DNA of 42,365 nucleotides, taken from NCBI GenBank assembly GCA_945872775.1, contig CAMCBC010000003.1, positions 1 to 42,365 on the forward strand, given 5' to 3'. Origin of the DNA: Spirosoma fluviale. Its GTDB lineage: Bacteria > Bacteroidota > Bacteroidia > Cytophagales > Cyclobacteriaceae. The notes beneath the pieces were generated by a model. The model did no database searches, had not been told where the DNA came from, and was given only the letters and a program-made list of their open reading frames with translations. A program made the position numbers and the translations under genes. Position 1 is the first letter of the stretch, and each line of letters opens with the position of its first letter. Shown in pieces: positions 32,084 through 41,135 of the stretch.

Positions 32084-33097
32084 ATGAAAAAAATATTGAT
32101 CACCGGTGGGGCGGGATACATTGGTTCCCATACTGCCGTAGAACTTTGGAATGCGGGCCTTGAGCCAATCATTTTAGATGATTTTTCAAATTCCCATGAG
32201 ACCGTTTTGGATCGTCTGGAGGAAATTACTGGAAAGCGATTTGCCTTTTACAAGGGTGATTGCAACCAGCGGGAGATCTTGAATCAAATCGCCCAGGACC
32301 ATCAGTTAGCTGGTGTCATTCATTTTGCAGCCTTTAAAGCAGTGGGCGAGAGTACCCAGCAGCCCTTGGCGTACTACAAAAACAACCTAGGCTCATTGCT
32401 CGTCCTGCTTGAATTTATGCAAGACAAGGGTATTCAAAATATCGTATTCTCTTCCTCCTGTACAGTCTACGGGCAGCCCGATGTCTTGCCAGTAACTGAA
32501 GCAACCCCTCGCAAAGATGCCGAAAGTCCCTACGGCAATACCAAGAAGATTGGAGAGGATATTTTGGTGGATTATGTAAAGAGTAAGCCAGGCATCCGTG
32601 TGGTGGCGCTTCGCTACTTCAATCCTGTTGGCGCTCACCCAAGTGCAAAGATTGGAGAGTTGCCGATGGGTACTCCACAGAATTTGGTACCCTTCATTAC
32701 GCAGACAGCAGCAGGAATTCGTCAGAAACTCACTGTATTTGGCAACGATTACGATACCCCAGATGGCAGCTGCGTCCGAGATTACATCCATGTGGTGGAT
32801 TTGGCAGATGCTCATGTCAAAGCCCTTGGCTTTTTATTCGAGAAGCCCCTTGATTTTTATGAAGTTTTCAATGTGGGTACCGGTAGGGGAAATACAGTGC
32901 TGGAGGTAATTCATGCCTTTGAATCAGTCAATGGCATCAATTTACCCTATCAGATTGGCCCGAGAAGGGCAGGGGATGTGGTCAAGACTTGGGCCGACAC
33001 GACCAAAATCAATCAGGTCTTGGGTTGGTATCCCAAATTTTCCTTGGAGGATTGCATGCGTGATAGCTGGCGTTGGCAGTTGACACTTGCTAAGTAG
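32084..33097 (+). CDS. galE: UDP-glucose 4-epimerase
   Basis: ILITGGAGYIGSHTAVEL, SSSCTVYG, SPYGNTKKIGE, ALRYFNPVGAHPS. Confidence 0.96.
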   Translation: MKKILITGGAGYIGSHTAVELWNAGLEPIILDDFSNSHETVLDRLEEITGKRFAFYKGDCNQREILNQIAQDHQLAGVIHFAAFKAVGESTQQPLAYYKNNLGSLLVLLEFMQDKGIQNIVFSSSCTVYGQPDVLPVTEATPRKDAESPYGNTKKIGEDILVDYVKSKPGIRVVALRYFNPVGAHPSAKIGELPMGTPQNLVPFITQTAAGIRQKLTVFGNDYDTPDGSCVRDYIHVVDLADAHVKALGFLFEKPLDFYEVFNVGTGRGNTVLEVIHAFESVNGINLPYQIGPRRAGDVVKTWADTTKINQVLGWYPKFSLEDCMRDSWRWQLTLAK

Positions 33098-33220
33098 TTG
33101 TTAAAGTTTAGTTCCTAGTATTTGTGGAATAAGTACAAAATCTGAGTTACAATTTATTGTCATTAAATTAGGGGGTTGGTGTTGATTAATAGGTCCTTTT
33201 TTCTTTTTCTCAATTTATAA

Positions 33221-33237
33221 ATGCAATTATATTGCAT
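33221..33237. promoter_or_regulatory. perfect palindrome upstream of second TonB receptor, candidate operator
   Basis: ATGCAAT-TAT-ATTGCAT; 85-101 nt upstream of the start at 33322. Confidence 0.45.
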
Positions 33238-33321
33238 ATTATTGTTTCAGAGTGGAACAAATCAAGCTAGGCAACGTTTGTGAAATCAAAAACCAATCTT
33301 GGTGTAAAGATCTGAACAGGT

Positions 33322-35613
33322 ATGACTGCTTTAAGTAGTAAGGTGATTAGTGTTTTATTTTTTTTGCTAGTAGCATGTTTATGCCATCCACAAACTGCTA
33401 TTGCACAGTTTCAAGTTAAAGGAGTGGTTCGATCAACCCAAGAGGTTCCCTTGGAATTTGTTTTTGTTTACAGCAAGGAATTAGGGTTGGGTACCCAGAC
33501 TGATAGCTTGGGTCAGTTTCAATTAGTTTTACCTTCTCCTACCCGCATTTTCCTTACGTTTTCCTTGATAGGCTATAAATCAACCCAACAATGGATTTTT
33601 TCAGATCATGATTCAAGCCAAATTGTGTTGGAACCACTGGAAACTGGCTTGGATGAGGTAGTGGTATCTGGTACTTTACAGGAATTGTCTCGAGCGGATA
33701 GCCCCGTACCTGTTGAAGTTTTCAAAAGCACTTTTTTTCGTTCCAATCCGGCACCATCCTTATTTGAATCGTTTCAACAGGTGAATGGCGTACGAACTCA
33801 GATAAATTGCTCCATTTGCAATACGGGAGATATACAAATCAATGGTCTTCCAGGACCCTACACCATGGTGCTAATTGATGGAATGCCCATCGTAAGTGGA
33901 TTGGCCACTGTTTATGGCTTATCTGGGATTCCTCAAGCCCTGATTGACCGAATTGAAGTGGTTAAAGGTCCTGCATCTACTTTATATGGTTCGGAGGCTG
34001 TGGGAGGATTAATCAACGTGATTACCAAGAGACCTGAAAAAGCGCCGCTCTTTTCTCTAGATCTGATGGGAACCTCTTGGGTGGAATTATCTCTTGATGC
34101 TTCTGTCAAAACTTCCCTTGGTAAGCGAAACCAAGCCTTAACAGGAGTCAATGCTTTTATCTACGATCGACCTATTGACAAAAATCAAGATGGGCTTACC
34201 GACCTAGCTTTACAACAGCGAGTTTCCGTTTTTCAAAAGGTAGATTTTCAACAAAAAAATGGGAAGTTATTGGCTATAGCAGGCCGCCTGCTTTGGGAGG
34301 ATCGCTGGGGAGGAGAGATGAATTGGACGCCACAGGAGCGTGGAGGTGATCGAATTTATGGAGAAAGTATTCAAACTCGCCGTTGGGAATTGTTTGGCAC
34401 TTATGACTTGCCCTTTTTAGAAAATCTCAAACTACAAGTGTCTGCAAATGGCCACCGTCAAGATTCCTATTATGGAATCACTGCTTACGATGCAAATCAA
34501 AAAATAGGTTTTACTCAACTTACATGGAATAAAGTACGTGGAATCCATCATTTTTTGGTAGGTACTGCCTATCGGTATACGAGTTACGATGATTCTACGC
34601 CGGTGACAACAGACGCAAATGGACAAACTAATGCACCTGCGATTACGCATTTACCAGGCGCATTTGTCCAGAATGAACTTAAGCTAAGTCCCAAACACCA
34701 TTTATTGCTGGGTGTACGGCATGATTTCAGCACGATTCACGGTTCCATCTGGTCTCCACGTGTCAATTTCAAGTTAAACTCTGAGGATAAATCGGTGATT
34801 TGGAGAACCTCCATTGGAAATGGATTTCGGGTTGCCAATATATTTACAGAAGACCATGCCGCACTTACAGGTGCGCGAAGAGTAGTATTTACGGAGGCGC
34901 TCCGTCCGGAAAAAAGTTGGAACATGAATAGTAATCTGGTGAAGAAGTTTTTTACCTCGAAAGGGAATTACTTTGGACTGGATGCTTCGGTGTTTTACAC
35001 CCATTTTTCAAATCAAATTATACCGGATTACGAATCCAATCCAAATGAAATCCGCTTTGCTAATTTGAATGGAACTTCTCTGAGCCAGGGAATAAGCCTA
35101 AATTTTGATGGTCTTTGGGCCAATGGATTTAAGTTGCTGGCAGGAATTACCTGGATGGATGTTACGCTTATTGAGGAAGATAATAAAGTAAGACAATTGT
35201 TTACCGAACGCTTTTCTGGAGTTTGGACTGTGGGATACCACTTCCATCCCCTCGAATTAACGCTGGATTATACTGGGAATGTGTTTGGACCCATGAGACT
35301 TCCTCTTTTAGGACCACTCGATGATAGACCCGAATATTCCCCCTGGTGGAGTCTTCAAAATATTCAAATAACCAAGAAATTTGGCGCCCAATGGGAAATA
35401 TATGGGGGAGTAAAAAACATCTTGAATTATACCCCTTCAAATTCCAGTATAGCAAGAGCTTTTGATCCTTTTGATAGGGGAGTAGTCTTTGATTCTGCTG
35501 GATCTGTAGTTCCTACTCCCGAAAATCCTAATGCTTTGACATTTGACCCTAGTGGATTAGTTGCTCCGAATCAAGGAATCAGAGGCTTTTTGGGACTCCG
35601 ATTTTCGTTTTAA
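33322..35613 (+). CDS. TonB-dependent receptor
   Basis: Plug: DIQINGLPGPYTMVLIDGMPIVSGLATVYGLSGIPQALIDRIEVVKGPASTLYGSEAVGGLINVITKRP; C-terminal GLRFSF. Confidence 0.95.
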   Translation: MTALSSKVISVLFFLLVACLCHPQTAIAQFQVKGVVRSTQEVPLEFVFVYSKELGLGTQTDSLGQFQLVLPSPTRIFLTFSLIGYKSTQQWIFSDHDSSQIVLEPLETGLDEVVVSGTLQELSRADSPVPVEVFKSTFFRSNPAPSLFESFQQVNGVRTQINCSICNTGDIQINGLPGPYTMVLIDGMPIVSGLATVYGLSGIPQALIDRIEVVKGPASTLYGSEAVGGLINVITKRPEKAPLFSLDLMGTSWVELSLDASVKTSLGKRNQALTGVNAFIYDRPIDKNQDGLTDLALQQRVSVFQKVDFQQKNGKLLAIAGRLLWEDRWGGEMNWTPQERGGDRIYGESIQTRRWELFGTYDLPFLENLKLQVSANGHRQDSYYGITAYDANQKIGFTQLTWNKVRGIHHFLVGTAYRYTSYDDSTPVTTDANGQTNAPAITHLPGAFVQNELKLSPKHHLLLGVRHDFSTIHGSIWSPRVNFKLNSEDKSVIWRTSIGNGFRVANIFTEDHAALTGARRVVFTEALRPEKSWNMNSNLVKKFFTSKGNYFGLDASVFYTHFSNQIIPDYESNPNEIRFANLNGTSLSQGISLNFDGLWANGFKLLAGITWMDVTLIEEDNKVRQLFTERFSGVWTVGYHFHPLELTLDYTGNVFGPMRLPLLGPLDDRPEYSPWWSLQNIQITKKFGAQWEIYGGVKNILNYTPSNSSIARAFDPFDRGVVFDSAGSVVPTPENPNALTFDPSGLVAPNQGIRGFLGLRFSF

Positions 35614-35618
35614 CTAAA

Positions 35619-35650
35619 AAAACCTTCTAGACCGTAGTTTAGAAGGTTTT
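35619..35650. terminator. bidirectional intrinsic terminator
   Basis: aaaaccttcta-gaccgtagtt-tagaaggtttt between convergent genes. Confidence 0.8.
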
Positions 35651-35671
35651 CTTGTAGGTGTATGAAAGAAA

Positions 35672-36994
35672 TTATTCTTCTTCTTTTTTCGCGTCTTCAG
35701 GTTTCACGGCGCTCATCTTCTTCACTTTGTCACCTTCTTTTAACTGCTTGCTTACCACAAAGTAAGGTCCAGAGATCACTTCATCTCCTTCTTTCAAACC
35801 GGAAAGAATCTCAATGTTTTCGTAGTCTGAAATCCCAGTCTTTACCTCGCGAATTTTGGCTACACCATTCTCACTAACAAACACGATTTCTTTGGCTTTC
35901 ACTGGAGCTCCGGCCAAACTATCCTTCTTGTCCTCACGAGTAGTGACTGCAGAAAGTGGTATCGCAAGTGCATTATTTTTGGAGTTGGTCAAGATCTCTA
36001 CCGATGCAGTCATGCCCGGACGGAATGGATATTTATTGCCTGCCTTCACCAAGTCCTGATAGGACTCATTTAAGATTCTGATTTTAACCTTAAACTCGGT
36101 TACCGCATCTGGAGATGCCTTGGTATTCGCGGTATTTGCAATGCTGGTTACGACTCCTTGAAACTTCTTGCCAGTGGAGGAGTAGGCATCCACGTCGATG
36201 ATGGTGGTGTCTCCTAGGGAAAGACGTACGATGTCGTTTTCGTTGACATCGACACGAACTTCCATTTTGGAAAGATCCGCGATGGTCATCATTTCTGTAC
36301 CTGCCATTTGCTGAGTACCTACCACGCGTTCGCCTTGTTCCACTTTCAAGCTGGATACGATACCTGATACAGGGGAGTTTACGTTGGTTAGGCGGAGGTT
36401 TTCAGAGGCTTCGTTCACAGATGCCTGCGAACTTTTAATGATAAACTCAGACGCTACTACACTTTGCTTCGCTGCCTCTAGATCTTTCTGAGCAGAGGTA
36501 TAGTTTGCTTGCGCTTGCTCGAAGTCTGCATCAGAGATCGCTTTTTGCTGATGTAGCGTGCGCTGACGCTTGTATTCCAGTTCAGAGCGGGTAAACTGTG
36601 CTTCTGCGCGCTGCAAATTGGCACGGGTTTGCGCCAAATTAGCCATTTGCTGATTCAGGTTGGCACGGGTACGATCCAATGCAGAAATAAAGTTGTCAGG
36701 ACGAATCTTTACAAGCAGTCTTCCCATTTCTACGGAATCCCCTTCTTGCACATTCAATTCGATGATTTCACCTGCTACATCGGGGGAAAGTTTCACTTCT
36801 ACTTCAGGTTGAATCTCGCCTGAGCTGCTCACTTTTTCAACGATAGCCACACGCTTGGCCGTAGCAAATTCCACCTCGGTTTCCTTAGCGCCACCAATCC
36901 AGCCAGCAGATTTTCCGATAATGGCAAAAATGATAATTACACCTACTGCTCCGAGTAGGTAATAAAGCAATTTGTTGGACTTTTTAGTAGCCAT
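35672..36994 (-). CDS. efflux periplasmic adaptor subunit (HlyD/MacA family)
   Basis: N-terminal TM anchor; SSGEIQPEVEVKLSPDVAGEIIELNVQEGDSVEMG biotinyl-lipoyl half; coiled coil; VNSPVSGIVSSLKVEQGERV. Confidence 0.93.
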   Translation of the reverse strand: MATKKSNKLLYYLLGAVGVIIIFAIIGKSAGWIGGAKETEVEFATAKRVAIVEKVSSSGEIQPEVEVKLSPDVAGEIIELNVQEGDSVEMGRLLVKIRPDNFISALDRTRANLNQQMANLAQTRANLQRAEAQFTRSELEYKRQRTLHQQKAISDADFEQAQANYTSAQKDLEAAKQSVVASEFIIKSSQASVNEASENLRLTNVNSPVSGIVSSLKVEQGERVVGTQQMAGTEMMTIADLSKMEVRVDVNENDIVRLSLGDTTIIDVDAYSSTGKKFQGVVTSIANTANTKASPDAVTEFKVKIRILNESYQDLVKAGNKYPFRPGMTASVEILTNSKNNALAIPLSAVTTREDKKDSLAGAPVKAKEIVFVSENGVAKIREVKTGISDYENIEILSGLKEGDEVISGPYFVVSKQLKEGDKVKKMSAVKPEDAKKEEE

Positions 36995-36997
36995 GGT

Positions 36998-38353
36998 TTA
37001 GTTTAGATTAATGGGGTTACCAAGATAAAAATCAAGGACTTTAACTCTGAAAATATAGGTGTACTTCGCATTCAATAGGTCTGCCTGCGCATTGAACAGG
37101 TTGTTCTGCGCAACCTGAAAATCCACCGAATTGATGGCCCCTAAATTAAAGCGTTGTTGTGCAATTCGGAAGGTTTCTTCCAAACTCTTCACTCGAACAA
37201 GGGATGCTTGGTAGGAAAGCTCGGAGGAAAAGGCTGAGTTGTAGGCGGTTTCAATGTCTTGTCTCAATCTGTTCTTGGCTTCAGTCACCGATACCTCCGC
37301 CAATTGCTGCTGAACTCGAGCGCGCTGCAGGTTGGATTTGTTGCTAAATCGTGTGAATAATGGAATGCTGAAATTGAGTGTGCCAGACTGAGAAAAGTTA
37401 TTGTCCACCTGGGTTTTGAAAGGGATGATTTCATTTGTCCCACGAATAAACGCCTGATCTACGTAGTTGGAGAAAGCGGATAAACCTGCGTCTAAGGTGG
37501 GTAAAAACCCTCCTTTTGCAATTTTTACGCCATATTCAGCACTTTTTGCAGTTGCTTCAGCGGCCTTGATTTGAGGCATTAACGCTACAGAAACCTCGAA
37601 AATTTCAGCTGGCGTACCTGTTGCTAGTGCTTCTTTAGAAACCTCATACACTGGTTCAATCACGTCAAAGTTTTCAGTAAAAGGAATTTGGAGTGCTTGT
37701 GCCAAAGCGAGTTTTGCAAGGCGAAGGCCGTTTTTTGCATTGATGACATTCAATTGGTTGGTTGCATTTTGTGACTGCAAATCCAACAAGTCTGAATAGG
37801 GGAGGGAACCGGCATCCACCAACTGCTGGGTTCGTCCTAACTGTTCTTTGGTGGTATTGAGTTGGTTCTCTGCAATTTTTACTTGCTCTCGGTTGAAAAC
37901 CACATCGATGAATAGGTTGATGACATTCAAGGTAATGTCGTTACGCGTAGCTTCCAAGGTGTATTGACCTGATTTCAAGTCAGACTTTGCTTGGCCAATG
38001 CTATTGGTGATGCGCATGCCTTGGAAAATAGGTGCTCCTGTATTTCCAAAAAGATTGACGTTTCCAATTCTTCTTGTTTCAAACAAGTTGGTCACCGGGT
38101 TGATTGATCTACCCCAGCGGAAGCCTGAACTTGCTCCAGTAGTTAAACTTGGTAGTCTTCTTCCTTGGCTTTCCAATAGATTGGCTTCGGAAACGAGCTG
38201 GTTGAGTTCCGACCGTTTCAAGGTCAGGTTATTTTCTATCGCAATGGACACGCAGGTAGCTAAGTCCAAAGGCCCTGAGGGAACTTCTGTTTGGGCTTGT
38301 GCCTGTTGCCAAGTAATCATCCCGAAGAGAAGCAGGATAAAAAGTTTTTTCAT
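36998..38353 (-). CDS. TolC family outer membrane protein
   Basis: LDLATCVSIAIENNLTLKRSELN; LFNAQADLLNAKYTYIFRVKVLDFYLG; start MKKLFILLLF at 38353. Confidence 0.93.
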   Translation of the reverse strand: MKKLFILLLFGMITWQQAQAQTEVPSGPLDLATCVSIAIENNLTLKRSELNQLVSEANLLESQGRRLPSLTTGASSGFRWGRSINPVTNLFETRRIGNVNLFGNTGAPIFQGMRITNSIGQAKSDLKSGQYTLEATRNDITLNVINLFIDVVFNREQVKIAENQLNTTKEQLGRTQQLVDAGSLPYSDLLDLQSQNATNQLNVINAKNGLRLAKLALAQALQIPFTENFDVIEPVYEVSKEALATGTPAEIFEVSVALMPQIKAAEATAKSAEYGVKIAKGGFLPTLDAGLSAFSNYVDQAFIRGTNEIIPFKTQVDNNFSQSGTLNFSIPLFTRFSNKSNLQRARVQQQLAEVSVTEAKNRLRQDIETAYNSAFSSELSYQASLVRVKSLEETFRIAQQRFNLGAINSVDFQVAQNNLFNAQADLLNAKYTYIFRVKVLDFYLGNPINLN

Positions 38354-38381
38354 GTGTGGTAGCTGTTGGTTTATGAATTCG

Positions 38382-39059
38382 TTAAAGGTCAATGTCTGGA
38401 ATATAGATTAATTCTTTTATCCAAGGTAAAGAAAGAAGGTACTGACGCGTAATCTCTTTTATGCCAGAGTCCATTTCGATAACATGGCAGGCCATGTCAT
38501 GCTTTCCTTTCCTGGAAACGGACATGGTAGCAATGTTTACTTTTTCCTGAGCAATGATGCTCGAAATAAAAGCGATGGCACCCGATACATCCTCAGCTTT
38601 GATGATGAGTGTGTGATTTTGTGCAGAAAAGTTGGCTACAAATCCATCTATTTCTGAAATGTTGATGACTCCACCTCCCAAGCTCTCTCCAAAAATCTCT
38701 ACCTGTCGATCTCCTTTTTTAAGCAAAAGTTTGATCGTGTTGGGATGGTGTACCGAAGAATTACCAATGGATTTGAAGGTGTATTTTACCGGTTTTTCCT
38801 TGGCCAACTCCAGTGCGACTTTGATGCGCGCATCGTCGGTTTTGAAATCCATCAGTCCTCCCAAAATTGCGCGGTCACTTCCATGGCCTTCGTAAGTTCT
38901 AGCAAAGGAATTGTAGAAGGTGATTTGCGCCTCATCAGGAATGCCTCCGAGCACCCGTATAGCCGCTCGTGCGATTCTGACCACTCCAGCGGTGTGTGAT
39001 GAGGAAGGACCGATCATGATTGGGCCGATCATATCAAACACACTGCTTTTATTTGCCAT
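38382..39059 (-). CDS. sdaAB: L-serine ammonia-lyase, iron-sulfur-dependent, beta subunit
   Basis: SVFDMIGPIMIGPSSSHTAGVVRIARAA; C-terminal ACT-like domain. Confidence 0.92.
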   Translation of the reverse strand: MANKSSVFDMIGPIMIGPSSSHTAGVVRIARAAIRVLGGIPDEAQITFYNSFARTYEGHGSDRAILGGLMDFKTDDARIKVALELAKEKPVKYTFKSIGNSSVHHPNTIKLLLKKGDRQVEIFGESLGGGVINISEIDGFVANFSAQNHTLIIKAEDVSGAIAFISSIIAQEKVNIATMSVSRKGKHDMACHVIEMDSGIKEITRQYLLSLPWIKELIYIPDIDL

Positions 39060-39490
39060 AAGCGGAGTAGCTCCAAAAATGATGCTAGTTCAAAAACTGC
39101 CCCAAGTTTACTCTTTTTGTTTCAATAAATCTCTATTTCTCCTTCAATTTAAGGGGTTAATCGCTTCTTATTTAGCAAGATTTAAGACATAATTGGTAAT
39201 TGTGATCGAATTTGAACAGTTCAATGCACGGTAGCGATACAGTCCCAAAGTTATGCCTTTTTTTACTGTTGGTCTAGGTTTGAAAATGGTAGGTTTTACA
39301 CAGTCGGAATGGAATTTAAGCCTGTTCTTATTTTTTTTACGCCAGAACCTTTTCGAAGAAATAATTATGACAATTGACCAATTCCATGCGTACACCTTTA
39401 GTTCAATCTCTTATATTTAGCCAGTAGAATTAGTTCAGTATAAAAAAATAGTGCTTTTAAACCCAATTCAACCTGTTTCCCCTTTGACCT

Positions 39491-41134
39491 ATGCTCTTAG
39501 AACCTCTTGATTTACTTGTTTTTCTCGGCTACGCATTTTTAATCATGGGCATGGGATTCTTTGTGTCCCGTGAAAAAGAAGGCCACGTAAAAGATTCCAA
39601 TGATTATTTTCTTGCCAGCAAGGCCCTTCCTTGGTGGGCAGTAGGAGCCTCTTTAATTGCTTCTAACATATCTGCAGAACAGTTTATCGGCATGTCAGGC
39701 TCTGGCTTTGCACTCGGATTGGCCATCGCAACCTACGAGTGGATGGCTGCGGCCACGCTCTTGGTAGTTGCTATATTTTTCTTACCCGTGTACCTCAAAA
39801 AAGGCATCTACACCATGCCAGGCTTTCTTTTTGATCGCTACGATGGGCGAGTACGTACCACAATGGCCATTTTCTGGCTGCTTTTGTACGTATTTGTCAA
39901 CCTGACTTCGGTGCTTTATTTAGGTGCCTTGAGTTTGAATACCATCCTGGATATTCCCATGACTTACAGCATCTTTGGCTTGGCGCTTTTTGCGATGCTT
40001 TATTCTATCTACGGAGGCTTGAAGGCAGTAGCCTGGACTGATGTGGTACAGGTCGTGTTCCTGATTGCAGGTGGTTTGGCTACTACCTACATCGCACTCG
40101 GCATGGTGGGAGATGGCAATGCTTGGCAAGGTTTGCTTACGCTCAAAAATGAAGTTCCTGGACATTTTTCAATGATCCTTTCCAAAGGTGAAATGATGGT
40201 AGCAGATGGTAAAGGAGGAATGCGAGATGCCTATTTAGATCTCCCAGGACTCTCTGTATTGATTGGAGGGATGTGGATCACGAACCTAAGCTATTGGGGC
40301 TTCAACCAGTACATCACCCAGCGAGCCCTAGCGGCAAAGAATCTTGATGAAGCACAAAAAGGGATGATTTTCGCTGGATTTTTGAAATTATTGATGCCAC
40401 TCATTGTAGTAATTCCAGGAATTGCTGCGCTAGTCATTGTGAACAATGGTACGGACCTTGGATTTATCGAATCCATGAAAGACCCAGTTACAGGATTGAT
40501 CAAATCGGATCGAGCCTATCCTTCGCTTCTTCAAATCCTGCCTACAGGTCTAAAGGGGCTTGCTTTTGCAGCTTTAACTGCTGCTATCGTTTCCTCACTG
40601 GCTTCTATGGCGAATAGTACTTCTACCATTTTCACCATGGATATTTATGCCAAGTATTTTGGTAAAGACTCATCCGAAACCACCAAAGTACGAGTAGGTC
40701 GGATTACCGCGGTTGTGGCTTTTGTGATTGCTGCCGTTGTGGCACCTGCCTTGGGACAACTCGATCAGGCCTTCCAATTTATTCAGGAATATACCGGCTT
40801 TATCAGCCCAGGGGTATTTGCAATTTTCTTCTTTGGCGTATTCTGGAAAAAGACTACTTCCAATGCAGCTCTTGTAGGTGCTTCCTTGAGTATTCCGCTT
40901 TCCGTGGTGCTGAAAGTAGTTTTCCCTGCCTTGCCATTTATTGACCGCATGGGCTGGGTGTTTGTAGTCCTAGCAGTCTTAATGATTGCCATCTCACTCG
41001 TAGAAGGAAAAGGAAAAGACCATCCGAAAAGCATTGAGATATCGGCTGAATTGTTCCGAACTAGCACTGGGTTTAAGATCGGTGCGATTCTGATCGTGGG
41101 TATTATCGCTGCACTTTATACAATTTTCTGGTAA
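39491..41134 (+). CDS. sodium/sugar cotransporter (SGLT-like SSS family)
   Basis: NDYFLASKALPWWAVGASLIASNISAEQFIGMSGSGF; NLSYWGFNQYITQRALAAK; followed by xylB. Confidence 0.93.
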   Translation: MLLEPLDLLVFLGYAFLIMGMGFFVSREKEGHVKDSNDYFLASKALPWWAVGASLIASNISAEQFIGMSGSGFALGLAIATYEWMAAATLLVVAIFFLPVYLKKGIYTMPGFLFDRYDGRVRTTMAIFWLLLYVFVNLTSVLYLGALSLNTILDIPMTYSIFGLALFAMLYSIYGGLKAVAWTDVVQVVFLIAGGLATTYIALGMVGDGNAWQGLLTLKNEVPGHFSMILSKGEMMVADGKGGMRDAYLDLPGLSVLIGGMWITNLSYWGFNQYITQRALAAKNLDEAQKGMIFAGFLKLLMPLIVVIPGIAALVIVNNGTDLGFIESMKDPVTGLIKSDRAYPSLLQILPTGLKGLAFAALTAAIVSSLASMANSTSTIFTMDIYAKYFGKDSSETTKVRVGRITAVVAFVIAAVVAPALGQLDQAFQFIQEYTGFISPGVFAIFFFGVFWKKTTSNAALVGASLSIPLSVVLKVVFPALPFIDRMGWVFVVLAVLMIAISLVEGKGKDHPKSIEISAELFRTSTGFKIGAILIVGIIAALYTIFW

Positions 41135-41135
41135 G

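Noticed and set aside
39168-39395. 75-aa minus-strand ORF in the sdaAB/transporter intergenic region
   Set aside because: No homology recognised, no convincing ribosome binding site, and composition resembles non-coding DNA; treated as intergenic.
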